From Thermoplasmata archaeon (GTDB lineage Archaea; Thermoplasmatota; Penumbrarchaeia; JAEHCK01), in contig JAEHCK010000001.1 of the NCBI GenBank assembly GCA_020696345.1, forward strand, positions 1-64,000: DNA of 64,000 bases, given 5' to 3'. Shown here one piece after another: positions 35,947 to 45,138 of the stretch. Under the pieces are notes generated by a model. The model was not told where the DNA came from and searched no databases. It worked only from the letters and a program-made list of their open reading frames with translations. How positions within the stretch are numbered: the stretch's first letter is position 1; each line of letters begins with the position of its first letter. Position numbers and translations under genes: made by a program.

Positions 35947-36618
35947 TCATGCTTCATGCTTTTCCAAAATGTGTTCCACAAACGGCGTCAAATAGTAGAC
36001 CGTGTCATGACCACGTTTTCGCGAATACACGCATAATTTGAAATAATCTATACCACTGGCATCCAGTTTATCGATGATATCTTTGGTAAGTATACCCTCT
36101 TCTTCTTTTATCGATCTGAACAGGCTGATCTTGTTGTTAACATAATCTATAAGATTTTCTGATCTTTTCGTGGAATGACAATATGTATTATATGAGCCCT
36201 GGTCCAAATCGATCAGTTCAAAGTATTTCAAAACCTTCAAACATCTTAATGTGTAATTTCTTGAAACCCCTAACTTTTTGTATAGTGCACCTATATGGAT
36301 GCCCTTCCCGTTATTATTCAAGATCGTTTCGAGCATTTTCGACCGTATTTCGTTTTCCAATGGGTGGCCGATAGACGTGTGTTTTGGTATTCCGGAATCC
36401 GGATAATAATACAATTGATGGGTATATCTCTTGGAATACACGAGCCTCTTCTTTTCCAAGATGTCTAGATGATGTCTGAGACTGTGATTTTTCCTGCCAG
36501 TCATCTTTGACAGATCCACTATGCGTATACCCGTTTTTTTATGGCTTAAAATAATATTCAATAATAGATATCTGATCTCATGTTTTAATGGGTCTTTGAC
36601 CTTTTCTCCCAAGACCAT
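35947..36618 (-). CDS. Tandem winged-helix regulator
   Basis: A 223-residue protein with two ArsR/MarR-like winged helices: LKHEIRYLLLNIILSHKKTG with KNHSLRHHLDILEKKRLV, and NEIRSKMLETILNNNGKGIH with SRNYTLRCLKVLKYFELI. A third, weaker one may lie at about 165-215 (GILTKDIIDKLDASGIDYF). No sensor domain. It is near the cupin gene with about 110 bases between, so they may be unrelated. Targets unknown. Confidence 0.75.
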   Translation of the reverse strand: MVLGEKVKDPLKHEIRYLLLNIILSHKKTGIRIVDLSKMTGRKNHSLRHHLDILEKKRLVYSKRYTHQLYYYPDSGIPKHTSIGHPLENEIRSKMLETILNNNGKGIHIGALYKKLGVSRNYTLRCLKVLKYFELIDLDQGSYNTYCHSTKRSENLIDYVNNKISLFRSIKEEEGILTKDIIDKLDASGIDYFKLCVYSRKRGHDTVYYLTPFVEHILEKHEA

Positions 36619-36732
36619 GATAAAACTCCTTTAGAAAGTTAAAATATCATATAATGATACGATAAATTTGGAATTGTTGCCTAATCCATTAATTAATAGA
36701 AAATAATAGTATAAATAATTATTGGAACTTGA

Positions 36733-37083
36733 TTATTGATCTTTCTTCAAATACGGGATCAAACACAAAAATTTCACTGTGCTTTTCCCCGTATTTTTGA
36801 AGTTATGCCACTCCCAAGGTTCGATAAAGAATACATCACCGGCCTTAAATTCAATTTCACCACCCTCCTTCATTGCCTTCCCCGAACCCTCCAGCACGAA
36901 CATCTCGTGCTCCCATTCGTGTTGATGCCACGGAGTATACCCCCCCGGGCCAACCTCGAACAAACGCATGGCAAAGTTCTTCGCACCATCCTTATCTGAG
37001 ATGAGCCATCTGATGGTCACATCCTTTATCCCGTCCACCTTGGGCAGTTCGACCGCCACATCTTCATAGTTTTTGTATTTCAT
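36733..37083 (-). CDS. Cupin-domain protein
   Basis: A 116-residue single-cupin protein. The metal-binding set is visible as PWHQHEWEHEMFVLEG (two His, Glu and the third-strand positions) and WHNF for the fourth ligand. Small cupins of this kind bind a divalent metal and may act as isomerases, dioxygenases or thiol/organic-acid enzymes; no finer call is possible. It has a GGGGGCGATC signal before the ATG. Confidence 0.85.
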   Translation of the reverse strand: MKYKNYEDVAVELPKVDGIKDVTIRWLISDKDGAKNFAMRLFEVGPGGYTPWHQHEWEHEMFVLEGSGKAMKEGGEIEFKAGDVFFIEPWEWHNFKNTGKSTVKFLCLIPYLKKDQ

Positions 37084-37659
37084 AATGATCGCCCCCTAAT
37101 AATTTTCAGTATTATATAATTCTTACTTATCTCTATTTTTCGCACAATGGAAATAGAATTAATTATTAAATAATTAGGGATTTGGGATGTGGGTTGTGGG
37201 GGGTGGGTTGATATTTTAACGATAATACCCGAATCCCACAAGCGAGTTAAATCATTATCGATTTAAAGCGTGCGAATCCCGAATCCCGGTGATACTTGAA
37301 TTAATTATTAAATACTTAGGGATTTGGGAAGTGGGTTGTGGGAGGTGGGTTGATATTTTAACGATAAGACCCGAATCCCACAAGCGAGTTAAATCATTAT
37401 CGATTTAAAGTGTGCGAATCCCGAATCCCGGTGATGAATGACGTTGACAATTTGTTGATAATCACCAAGCGTCCACATCTCGCATCCCATTCATTCACCA
37501 TTTTTTTATCCTACGAAAATTGGGAGAAGAACCATTTTAATAAACTATTTAAATCAGCGCAATATATGGTAATTACCCTGAGAATCCAACTTTTGATCGA
37601 AGTAATGGATGAGGAACTCAATCAATTATCATAATTTTAAATTTATATGGGTGATCTAA
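37084..37659. other. Intergenic region with a 142-base tandem duplication
   Basis: No gene. The main content is two tandem copies of about 142 bases (37156-37435) containing GATTTGGGAxGTGGGTTGTG and CGAATCCCGAATCCCGGTGA. Some T/G-rich phrases here also occur near 12340. Confidence 0.6.
37156..37435 (+). repeat. 142-base tandem duplication
   Basis: The two copies differ at only a few positions and are offset exactly 142 bases (AGGGATTT at 37176 and 37318). No start codon with binding site lies inside. Confidence 0.75.
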
Positions 37660-39096
37660 ATGGAAGAATATGATTACATTGCTATCGGAACCGGTTCGGT
37701 TATGTCAATTGTCGATGCAATAATTCAAAATGACCCAAAGGTAAAGATCGCAGTGATCGATAAAGACGAACCCGGCGGGATCTGTTTAACTCGTGGTTGT
37801 ATACCCACGAAGATCCTATTATACCCTGCGGAAGTTGTAAGGATTATTGAGTCTGCAAAAAATTTCGGCATCAATATTGAAATAAAAAAAATCGATTTTG
37901 TCCGGGTCATGGACCGTATGCGGGCACTCATATACCGCGATATCAATGGTATCCGTCACGGCCTTTTGAATTCACCAAATATAGATTACTATCGTTATGT
38001 TGGTGAGTTCATCAAACCGTATACGATGCGCGTGGGAGATGAAACCATAACCGGCAAAAAGATCTTGATCTGTTCAGGCTCCAAGCCAAAGATACCACAG
38101 ATTAAGGGTTTAAGAGATATTGGGTTTTTCACCAGCGATACTATATTAAAACTATATAGCGCCCCGGGCAATCTGACAATTCTGGGTGGTGGATATATCG
38201 CCGCCGAATACGGCCATTTCTTTTCTGCCATGGGCACGAAAGTTACCATAATAGGGAGAAACCCTTACTTCTTACCCCAGGAGGAGCCGGAGATCTCTGC
38301 ACTGGCCAATAGAGAATTATCAAAACATATGAAGATCATCCTAAACCATGAGGTAATTGAGGTTAAGAAATCGTTCAGGGGTAAGAAAAAGATCATTGCA
38401 CGCAACAGGAGCACGCGGAAGAAAATTGCTATATCGGCAGATAACATGCTTGTTGCAACCGGTAGGGCGTCAAACTCGGATATATTACATCCCGAGAAAG
38501 CCGGTATAAAAACCGATGAGAACGGCTGGATCGTTGTAAACAACCATCTCGAGACATCACAACCCAATGTATGGGCGCTCGGAGATGCCATTGGAACTCA
38601 TTTGTTCAAACATGTGGCAAATCATGAAGCGCTTATAGTTTACTACAATGCTATTTTAAAGAGAAAAGTATCGGTGGACTATCATGCAGTACCGAATGCA
38701 GTATTTACGCACCCGGAGATCGCCAGTGTTGGCATGAAAGAAAAAGAGGCGATTTCGGCATACAGTGAGAGTAAGATCCAGATCGGGTTCCAAAGGTACC
38801 AAGATACTGCGAAAGGCGAGGCAATGGGTGTGCAGGACTTTTTTGTAAAGGTCATAGTTGAAAAAGGAACAGATAAAATACTTGGTGCACACATCATTGG
38901 CCCACATGCTTCTATTCTGATCCAGGAGATCATTAACCTGATGTACACGAAGGATCAAAGCATGGCGCCGATCCGTGACGGGATGCACATTCATCCTGCA
39001 CTTAGTGAAGTTGTCGAGCGCGCGTTTGGCTCGTTAATACCGGCAAAACATTATCATCATATGCTGGAAGACCATTATAAATTGCCTATAAAATAA
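37660..39096 (+). CDS. Pyridine nucleotide-disulfide oxidoreductase, mycothione-reductase-like
   Basis: A 478-residue flavoprotein of the dihydrolipoamide dehydrogenase family with the redox pair GGICLTRGCIPTK (about 41-53). The FAD motif is IAIGTGSVMSIVDAI, GxGS followed by non-glycine, as in mycothione reductases; second nucleotide motif LTILGGGYIAAEYGHFF; HPxLSEVVERAF at the C-terminus matches the dimer-interface His-Pro. Family substrates include lipoamide, mycothione and trypanothione-like disulfides; archaeal homologues are of unknown substrate. GGTGATC upstream supports the ATG. No lipoyl or 2-oxoacid dehydrogenase genes are near, so a Lpd role is doubtful. Confidence 0.88.
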   Translation: MEEYDYIAIGTGSVMSIVDAIIQNDPKVKIAVIDKDEPGGICLTRGCIPTKILLYPAEVVRIIESAKNFGINIEIKKIDFVRVMDRMRALIYRDINGIRHGLLNSPNIDYYRYVGEFIKPYTMRVGDETITGKKILICSGSKPKIPQIKGLRDIGFFTSDTILKLYSAPGNLTILGGGYIAAEYGHFFSAMGTKVTIIGRNPYFLPQEEPEISALANRELSKHMKIILNHEVIEVKKSFRGKKKIIARNRSTRKKIAISADNMLVATGRASNSDILHPEKAGIKTDENGWIVVNNHLETSQPNVWALGDAIGTHLFKHVANHEALIVYYNAILKRKVSVDYHAVPNAVFTHPEIASVGMKEKEAISAYSESKIQIGFQRYQDTAKGEAMGVQDFFVKVIVEKGTDKILGAHIIGPHASILIQEIINLMYTKDQSMAPIRDGMHIHPALSEVVERAFGSLIPAKHYHHMLEDHYKLPIK

Positions 39097-39138
39097 AAAA
39101 ATGTTTCGCAAAAAGAATAATGATTAATACATTTTTTA
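39095..39138. terminator. Gene-end hairpin family member
   Basis: AAAAAAATGTTTCGCAAAAA, then AATAATGATTAATACATTTT: the inverted form of 57382-57430. It overlaps the stop of the disulfide oxidoreductase gene, consistent with termination. Confidence 0.5.
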
Positions 39139-39270
39139 AAGTTAAATCTTAAACCACAACAATTTTTTATAAAAAAATTGTCTGTAACTAAGAATTCTTA
39201 AAAAATGCATTACAAATAACTCAGAATTCTTACCCAGTCAAAAGTTCTGATCACTTTTGACGTTTACATT
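39138..39270 (+). repeat. B-prime hairpin element, copy 3
   Basis: CAACAATTTTTTATAAAAAA, TTGTCTGTAACTAAGAATTC, AATAACTCAGAATTCTTACC, then AAAAGTTCTGATCACTTTTG, the last forming its own palindrome. Confidence 0.6.
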
Positions 39271-39571
39271 TTGCCTTTTAACTTTCCCATTGGGTTAATA
39301 TAGGTGAGAGGGTAAATGAGATCTTATATCTTTAGGAAAGTGGGAAGAGGACGGAAACTTTTTGGCTGTTACCTGCGCTGACTAACCCTTCCCAAAAAGT
39401 TTTACGGTCATCCCAAAACTCAGGGTTAGTCTGCTCGGTAACCGTTCATTTCTGATCTTTGGTCTTATCGATAATATCCCGACCCTCTTTCCTCTGCCCA
39501 CCTCCCTCTTTCCTTTCTCCTCTCACCTCAAACGATTGTTTTTAGAGAAAAGTCGTAGTGTACTCTTACCT

Positions 39572-39744
39572 GGGTTAGAATTCCATATTTTTCATTGAAT
39601 TTTTTTTGGAATTCTAAGTTTCATCAATTTTATTCAAAAATTGTTTCGAGCAAAAAATTCTTTTAATTGGAATGTTAGTAGATATAGAATTTTTACCCCT
39701 CGAACAAAAAAAAGAATCCAACAATGATTTTGCTTATTTTTGTG
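39572..39744 (+). repeat. Composite A-B-C hairpin element, copy 3
   Basis: Same order as 2014-2184: GGTTAGAATTCC/GGAATTCTAAG, then TTTCATCAATTTTATTCAAA, AATTGTTTCGAGCAAAAAAT, then CAAAAAAAAGAAT facing GCTTATTTTTGTG. Confidence 0.7.
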
Positions 39745-39822
39745 AAGCACACCTAATTCACCATCCACCATTCACAATTTTCCGTTCACCATTCTCCATC
39801 CATAATTCATTAAATTTTTCAA

Positions 39823-40050
39823 CTAACACAAACACGAACTGTGTTTAATTGCATTCACTGGGCAAATATCGATGCACGAACAACATTCTGTACAATTATC
39901 TATGGTAAGACAGATCGCTTTTTCATTTACTATTTCAAATACGTCAGTAGGGCAAACATCTATACATTTACCATCACCCGTGCATTTATTATGATCGATC
40001 TCTATGGTTAGGTTTAACAGTTCACTTTTCCATATTTTCTTACTCATCAT
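39823..40050 (-). CDS. Two-cluster ferredoxin with an Asp-substituted first cluster
   Basis: A 75-residue bacterial-type ferredoxin. The second cluster motif is complete (CTECCSCIDICPVNAI). The first reads CTGDGKCIDVCPTDVF: Asp stands where the second Cys normally is, as in Pyrococcus furiosus-type ferredoxins that hold a 4Fe or 3Fe cluster. The C-terminus has an extra CLC. It probably carries electrons in anaerobic metabolism; partner unknown. It is transcribed alone, convergent with nothing. Confidence 0.88.
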   Translation of the reverse strand: MMSKKIWKSELLNLTIEIDHNKCTGDGKCIDVCPTDVFEIVNEKAICLTIDNCTECCSCIDICPVNAIKHSSCLC

Positions 40051-40153
40051 AAAACCAGATCTTTGACCATCGCCAGGTTATTTTTAATGATTTTCAAATG
40101 CTATCAACCATTAATTGTCAAATAAAAAAATGTTTCGCAATTGACAATATAAT

Positions 40154-40170
40154 AAACAAAATTTATATAT
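40154..40170 (+). promoter_or_regulatory. TATA box of the dual-peptidase-like gene
   Basis: TTTATATATACC predicts a start near 40193 and a leader of about 85 bases before the ATG at 40278. Confidence 0.4.
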
Positions 40171-40277
40171 ACCCACGAATCTCTGTTCTTGATCCGAGGT
40201 CCAACCATGGATCTAGGCATTCAAGATGAACAAATATCACACCGAGGTATCTTGGGATTATTATAGGATAAGATATA

Positions 40278-43200
40278 ATGCGAAAAATACCATCAAAGAA
40301 ACAATCCATAATTTCGATAATGGTAATACTGATCTTGATCGGGTCGATCTTTTTAATGTTCGTAATAGTACGAAGTGATGACGAGGTCCGGGAGATATCA
40401 ATCTCGGAAGTACTCGACCTAACCTCGACTCGGAATAATATTGATGACATCGTGATCGCATCTGATGAAAGCCCTACATTGGCATTGATATCGACGCCTG
40501 CAGCATGTTGGTATCATATCGGCGGTTTCGAGGAAAACTCAGGTACTGATACTGAGGGGTCGGATAACACACAGTATGGTCTAAAACCACTATTGATCGC
40601 CAATCATGGCGCTTTGGATTCGATACAATATAAATTTATTGAGAAGTCCGGTTTTGATTCATCGATGATAATTGGTGATGTGGATCATTCCAAGGGAAGT
40701 GTAAATTTTCAGGAGACGGGTACACCGGCAGAGATATCATTGGCAGTGGCTAAATATGTATACATGGATGCTGCGGGAGCGCTTATTATAGAAGATTGCG
40801 AGGAAGGTTACGAGCTTGGCGTTAGTGCCACACCAATTGCCAGTTACCTTAATGTTCCGGTAATAATTGTAGATTCGGATACGAGTTTTAGCAATTTACG
40901 ATCGAAGTTAAGATCTTTGGACATAAAATATACAATAATTTTAGGGGACCGGGCCAAGTCTATTGCGCGTAAATTAAATTTCGATTGCATATTATTGGAA
41001 AGCCATTCTGAGATCAATGAGAATGTGCTGGAAGTTGTCCAACATCGGTTTAATGAGATCAATTATATTACCATGACAAACCCGTCTGATGTTATTCCGC
41101 CTCGAGTGATCGAGATAGACCATCAAACCTACGAAACAAAGGTTAATAATGTAAAAATAGAAACCGCAAATGTGGAGAAGGATATCATAGGCACATCGAC
41201 CCACACGTTTGATATCTCGGTACCTGACGGGATCAATCGAATACAGATCTTTATCAATTTTACAAAGGTCGAATCAACCCCCCTCGACCCGTTCAAAAAT
41301 GCGGTGGAGATCGAACCGGTCATTTTTGCATCTCTGTTTGACCCAAATGGTAACATAGCAGGGTATGCACCAAGTTTCAGCTACGATGTAGGCAAGGACT
41401 ATATCGAAACCCAGGTGTTCAATTGCTCGGGCAATTATAATTTATTGGTTGAAGTCTATTACGGCACCAGGGGTTTTTCCACCTATGCCGGCACACAACT
41501 TGGGGTTTCAAAGATCGAAGCAACGTTCGAAGTGTCTGCGGTTATATCGACACTTTCGGAGGCACATCTACCCATGAACCCAAAACTATCTTTAATGGCG
41601 CCGTACGTATCGGCAGCCCATGGCGGGATCGTACTGGCAGATCCGAACTTCGAACTTACCTCGGATAGTTATGCCCGAGCCGCGAAGGGTTATTGCACCG
41701 GGCCTTGGTATGAAACCGGACTTCATGAGGCGGTAAATGATCGGGTTCGATATGTAGTGGAAATGCTGAACCAAACCATCGAATCCCTAAATACCTTCGA
41801 TCTGTACGACGGTTATCTTGACGGCCCGGCATGGCTGGCCATATTAGCAGGCCCAAATATGATCCCACAATACTACGAACCTAAAGATCCAAGTTGGGTC
41901 GAGGATCCGGTATATGGTACTGGTTGGGTAACCGACCTGAAATATTCCTTGGACTTGCAGCTCTCAACCGCGCGGCTAATGGCTCAAGATGTGGGAGATG
42001 TATCCACACTGGTGGCTCGCACACTCTTCTATGAGCAATACGTTCAAGGCCATACCGAGATGATCAAACAAGAATACGGGGCCAGCGAAGAATGGGGAAC
42101 GAATTTCCACTTCTTGGCGGGGGAGATGGGCGGTAGGACAGGTTGGTTCTTCTGGCAGCGTGATTTTGCACCCGAGATCGAAGACCATGGTTTCAATACG
42201 GAACAATATTACCAAAATCATGAAAACGACCGGCAAACCATGGTTCTTGCAGGCGCTTATGAGCGCGCTAATTATTTTGATCTGATGATGCATGGAAATT
42301 GGTACTGGTATGTAACCGAGCTTAATGGGTTGGATTCATATAGTACCAGCGTGAAAGTTAGCGATATAATCAAAGCCGAAGATGATTGGGAATTGGGTCC
42401 GTCAACCATCGTTACGGGCTCATGCATTATGGGCCGGATCGACGGCATCCCGCCACGGCAATCGTTGACCTTTGCATTTATTCATGCAGGTGTAAATGCA
42501 TTCTACAGTGCATCACGGTCAACTGGCAGCGAGGCAAAAGCGGGGACGATCGAACGCAGTTTGTTGTATGATGATATTAGCGTTGGCGAGGCATTGCGTT
42601 TGGATAAAACCGTGAACTTTGAACCAGCCGCATTCTTTGTGAGAAATTTATTTGCTGACCCGGCCTTCAACCCCTACGAGCCGGAGAACGGATTTTCGGA
42701 CCAGGGTCGACCCAAACTAACAGGAGAAATAGAAGAAGTAGATGGATCGCAAAGTGAAACGTCGTCTTCGTCTACCGAAGGTAACAGCGCATCCAGGGGC
42801 ACTATTATACAAACCGAAACCGATCTTGACTCCTATTTTACACAATATCATACATACGAAACCATGATGAATGAATTAAATGATATGGCGGAAAATCATT
42901 CAAATATCGTTTCTTTATTCTCTCTGGATACCACCTATGAGGGTAGGGAGATCTGGACCGTAAAGGTCTCGGATAACCCGCTGGAGTATGAGAATGAGCC
43001 CGAGATACTATTTACCGGCGCACATCATGGTCGAGAATGGCCATCCTACGAGGTGCCGCTTTATTTATTAAGATATTTAGTTGAGAATTATGGTCAGCCC
43101 CCCACCGATAATGATGATGACGGCTTAATTAATGAGGACCCCTTTGACGGGTTGGATAATGACGGTGATGGCTTAGTTGATGAAGATGAAGAAGAAGCCA

Positions 43201-44438
43201 GGATCACATGGTTGGTTGACAATAGACAGATCTGGTTTATACCCATGGTCAATCCTGACGGTGTTGAATTTGCTCACTCGCAGGTTGCCGCCGGTGAGAC
43301 GAACTATGATATATTATGGCGTAAGAACCGTGAACCTAATAAGAATCCGACCACGGGCCAACCATACCCCGAGCACTTGGCGGGAAAGGCCATGTGGGGT
43401 ACTGATCTGAACAGGAATTATGGGTTTCATTGGGGCGAACTGGGTTACCAGGGTTATGCCGACCCGTCCAGAGAGGATTACATCGGCCCCTTGGATAAGA
43501 CAGATGATGATAACGACAGAAGAGTTAATGAAGACAAAACCGATAATCTTGATAATGATGGCGACGGCAGGGTCGATGAGGACCCGCGTGGTGGTTTTTC
43601 TACCGTTGAGACCCGTGCCATTAAAAAATTAGTTGAAGAGCATGACTTTGTAATCGCCATGAACTTTCATACTTACGCTGAAAAGATATATTGGCCCTGG
43701 ATGTGGACTCTGGAACTAACACCGGATGAGGATATATTCTGTTTTTTGGCCGAGGGCATGGCAAAATTCAATGGATATGGATATAGAAACATGAGCGACC
43801 GTGCCCAGCAGGAATTAAGCCGCCATCCGCCCGTGGACGGTGATTCCAATGACTGGATGTACGGAAAACATCAAATCCTTTCGTACACCATCGAACTGGG
43901 CACTCAATTCATTCTACCCGAAGATGAGATCGTGCAGCTGTGCAAAATAAATCTTGGAGCGAACTTACTGGTTGTAGAGGCGGCTGATAACCCGTGGCAA
44001 TATAAATATGTGATCAAACACGATCCGTTAAAAAATACGGCCAATACCGATAACTACAAGGTTCGGGCGGTTATAAAAATACCAAGAGGTATGGAATTAC
44101 AGGCACAGAGCGTCAAAGTCTATTATACGGCCGATGGTAAGAATTACGACATTATCAATATGGCTCCCTCAAAAGACTCGAACGAGTACGAGGGTGTGAT
44201 ACCTGGGCAGGAGCCAGGGACAAAAGTTTCCTATTATATTTCAGTTACAAATAAAGAAGAGCTGACAACACAAGCGCCGAAATATGCACCATACAATGTT
44301 TACAGTTTTAATATCATTGAATCAGAAGCCTCGCCTGCAATTTTATGTATGTTTGCTATCATTATAATGGGCGCAATAATACTGGCGATCTTATCCAGAA
44401 AATATGTAATTAAGCATAAAAAAATGCATTATAAATAA
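40278..44438 (+). CDS. Surface peptidase fusion: gingipain-like C25 half plus M14 carboxypeptidase half
   Basis: A 1386-residue exported protein. Order: N-terminal membrane/signal segment (about 10-33); a domain with repeated VPVIIVDSDT and YTIILGDRAKSIARKL; a C25-like region with ILAGPNMIP (about 517), MMHGNWYW (His about 672) and TGSCIMG (Cys about 716); a Ser/Thr linker; then an M14 carboxypeptidase (about 855-1250): HHGREW (zinc His and Glu about 917-920), WLVDNRQIWFIPMVNPDGVE, DLNRNYGFHW, NFHTY (His about 1131) and YTIELG (general-base Glu about 1206). Two Asp-rich calcium loops are inserted (about 946-975, 1075-1103). A beta domain and a C-terminal membrane helix (about 1360-1378) follow. 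Probably a cell-surface protease that digests detrital protein. Confidence 0.85.
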   Translation: MRKIPSKKQSIISIMVILILIGSIFLMFVIVRSDDEVREISISEVLDLTSTRNNIDDIVIASDESPTLALISTPAACWYHIGGFEENSGTDTEGSDNTQYGLKPLLIANHGALDSIQYKFIEKSGFDSSMIIGDVDHSKGSVNFQETGTPAEISLAVAKYVYMDAAGALIIEDCEEGYELGVSATPIASYLNVPVIIVDSDTSFSNLRSKLRSLDIKYTIILGDRAKSIARKLNFDCILLESHSEINENVLEVVQHRFNEINYITMTNPSDVIPPRVIEIDHQTYETKVNNVKIETANVEKDIIGTSTHTFDISVPDGINRIQIFINFTKVESTPLDPFKNAVEIEPVIFASLFDPNGNIAGYAPSFSYDVGKDYIETQVFNCSGNYNLLVEVYYGTRGFSTYAGTQLGVSKIEATFEVSAVISTLSEAHLPMNPKLSLMAPYVSAAHGGIVLADPNFELTSDSYARAAKGYCTGPWYETGLHEAVNDRVRYVVEMLNQTIESLNTFDLYDGYLDGPAWLAILAGPNMIPQYYEPKDPSWVEDPVYGTGWVTDLKYSLDLQLSTARLMAQDVGDVSTLVARTLFYEQYVQGHTEMIKQEYGASEEWGTNFHFLAGEMGGRTGWFFWQRDFAPEIEDHGFNTEQYYQNHENDRQTMVLAGAYERANYFDLMMHGNWYWYVTELNGLDSYSTSVKVSDIIKAEDDWELGPSTIVTGSCIMGRIDGIPPRQSLTFAFIHAGVNAFYSASRSTGSEAKAGTIERSLLYDDISVGEALRLDKTVNFEPAAFFVRNLFADPAFNPYEPENGFSDQGRPKLTGEIEEVDGSQSETSSSSTEGNSASRGTIIQTETDLDSYFTQYHTYETMMNELNDMAENHSNIVSLFSLDTTYEGREIWTVKVSDNPLEYENEPEILFTGAHHGREWPSYEVPLYLLRYLVENYGQPPTDNDDDGLINEDPFDGLDNDGDGLVDEDEEEARITWLVDNRQIWFIPMVNPDGVEFAHSQVAAGETNYDILWRKNREPNKNPTTGQPYPEHLAGKAMWGTDLNRNYGFHWGELGYQGYADPSREDYIGPLDKTDDDNDRRVNEDKTDNLDNDGDGRVDEDPRGGFSTVETRAIKKLVEEHDFVIAMNFHTYAEKIYWPWMWTLELTPDEDIFCFLAEGMAKFNGYGYRNMSDRAQQELSRHPPVDGDSNDWMYGKHQILSYTIELGTQFILPEDEIVQLCKINLGANLLVVEAADNPWQYKYVIKHDPLKNTANTDNYKVRAVIKIPRGMELQAQSVKVYYTADGKNYDIINMAPSKDSNEYEGVIPGQEPGTKVSYYISVTNKEELTTQAPKYAPYNVYSFNIIESEASPAILCMFAIIIMGAIILAILSRKYVIKHKKMHYK

Positions 44439-44463
44439 AATGCGAATAAATGCATTTTTTTAT
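44419..44463. terminator. 3' hairpin of the peptidase gene
   Basis: AAAAAAATGCATTATAAATA and AAATGCGAATAAATGCATTT form a stem with a T-tract, overlapping the stop codon. Confidence 0.5.
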
Positions 44464-44896
44464 TAATTCAGATATCGTTAAACGAAAGCGTCTCTCGGTT
44501 TCGAAGCTCGACGTCAAAATTCAAAATTTTAAGATGTGAATGAATTTTGAGGTCTCGATTGAATCCGAAGGATTCTATTGTGTATCGTAAATCGTCTAAC
44601 GTTAAACGGCAAAGAGCCGTTAGCCGAAACCGTTGGACGATACGAGTCTCGATACCGTTTAACGAAAACGTTATCAATATATTATTTAAAAACCTAGTCG
44701 ACTGGTAGCATTGAGATTCCAATAGACGTCATAAAAAAGGTCGTGGGAATTAACATATCTAAAACGAGCCTCAAAGCTATTAGCAACCCAATCATACTTC
44801 TAACATCGCTTTAATTACAATATTAATTTTAGCGCCGATTCTCTTGCTGATTTTGCTAATAAGATCTTATCAAAAAGAATGCAAATATTCCTTTAT
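44439..44896. other. Intergenic region with hairpin repeat
   Basis: A 3' hairpin (AAAAAAATGCAT facing ATGCATTTTTTT, about 44419-44463) ends the peptidase gene. A large inverted-repeat element (44468-44680) follows. No gene. Confidence 0.6.
44468..44680 (+). repeat. Large hairpin repeat, copy 2
   Basis: Inverted relative to 15119-15258. Shared blocks: TCGTTAAACGAAA, CGGTTTCGAAGCTCG, TCGTCTAACGTTAAACGG, CCGTTAGCCGAAACC, GGACGATACGAG, CTCGATACCGTTTAACGAAA. It differs by an insertion of about 70 bases. Confidence 0.55.
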
Positions 44897-45064
44897 CTAA
44901 TATCTCTGAGGTTTGTGCTTTTGATAGCAATCCCGGCAGTAAACCGGTCTGGTGCCATCTGGCTTAAAAGGAACTTCTGTCTCTTGTCCACAATCTGCAC
45001 AAGTTACCTTATGCATTTCTCGAGGACCGCGATCATAGCCCCTTCCTTTTCTATCATCATACAT
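44897..45064 (-). CDS. Small CxxC-x17-CxxC zinc-finger protein (55 aa)
   Basis: A 55-residue basic protein whose reading frame is easy to miss. The N-terminus is Asp/Arg/Gly-rich (MYDDRKGRGYDRGPREMHK) and the rest is a treble-clef-like zinc site: VTCADCGQETEVPFKPDGT, then PVYCRDCYQKHKPQRY. This VxCADCG...VYCRDC pattern is widespread in archaea and bacteria (CxxC-x(17)-CxxC proteins). Probably binds RNA or DNA. The ATG at 45064 follows GGATGAATAAA. A clear call by motif; function unknown. Confidence 0.8.
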   Translation of the reverse strand: MYDDRKGRGYDRGPREMHKVTCADCGQETEVPFKPDGTRPVYCRDCYQKHKPQRY

Positions 45065-45138
45065 TTTATTCATCCATATCTTACGTAAAGTATCTGATCT
45101 TTACATAATTTATTGGGGGTAAAACAGTTGTTATATAA

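Larger units (their letters stand above)
39097..39822. other. Repeat-rich intergenic region
   Basis: Contains a B-prime hairpin element (39138-39270), T/C-rich low-complexity DNA, and a full A-B-C composite (39572-39744). No gene. Confidence 0.6.

Noticed and set aside
37410-37634. 74-residue plus-strand frame after the tandem duplication
   Set aside because: It starts inside the duplicated repeat, lacks a binding site and has no protein-like features.
37660-39096. Dihydrolipoamide dehydrogenase of a 2-oxoacid complex
   Set aside because: No E1, E2 or glycine-cleavage genes are nearby and the FAD motif is closer to mycothione reductase.
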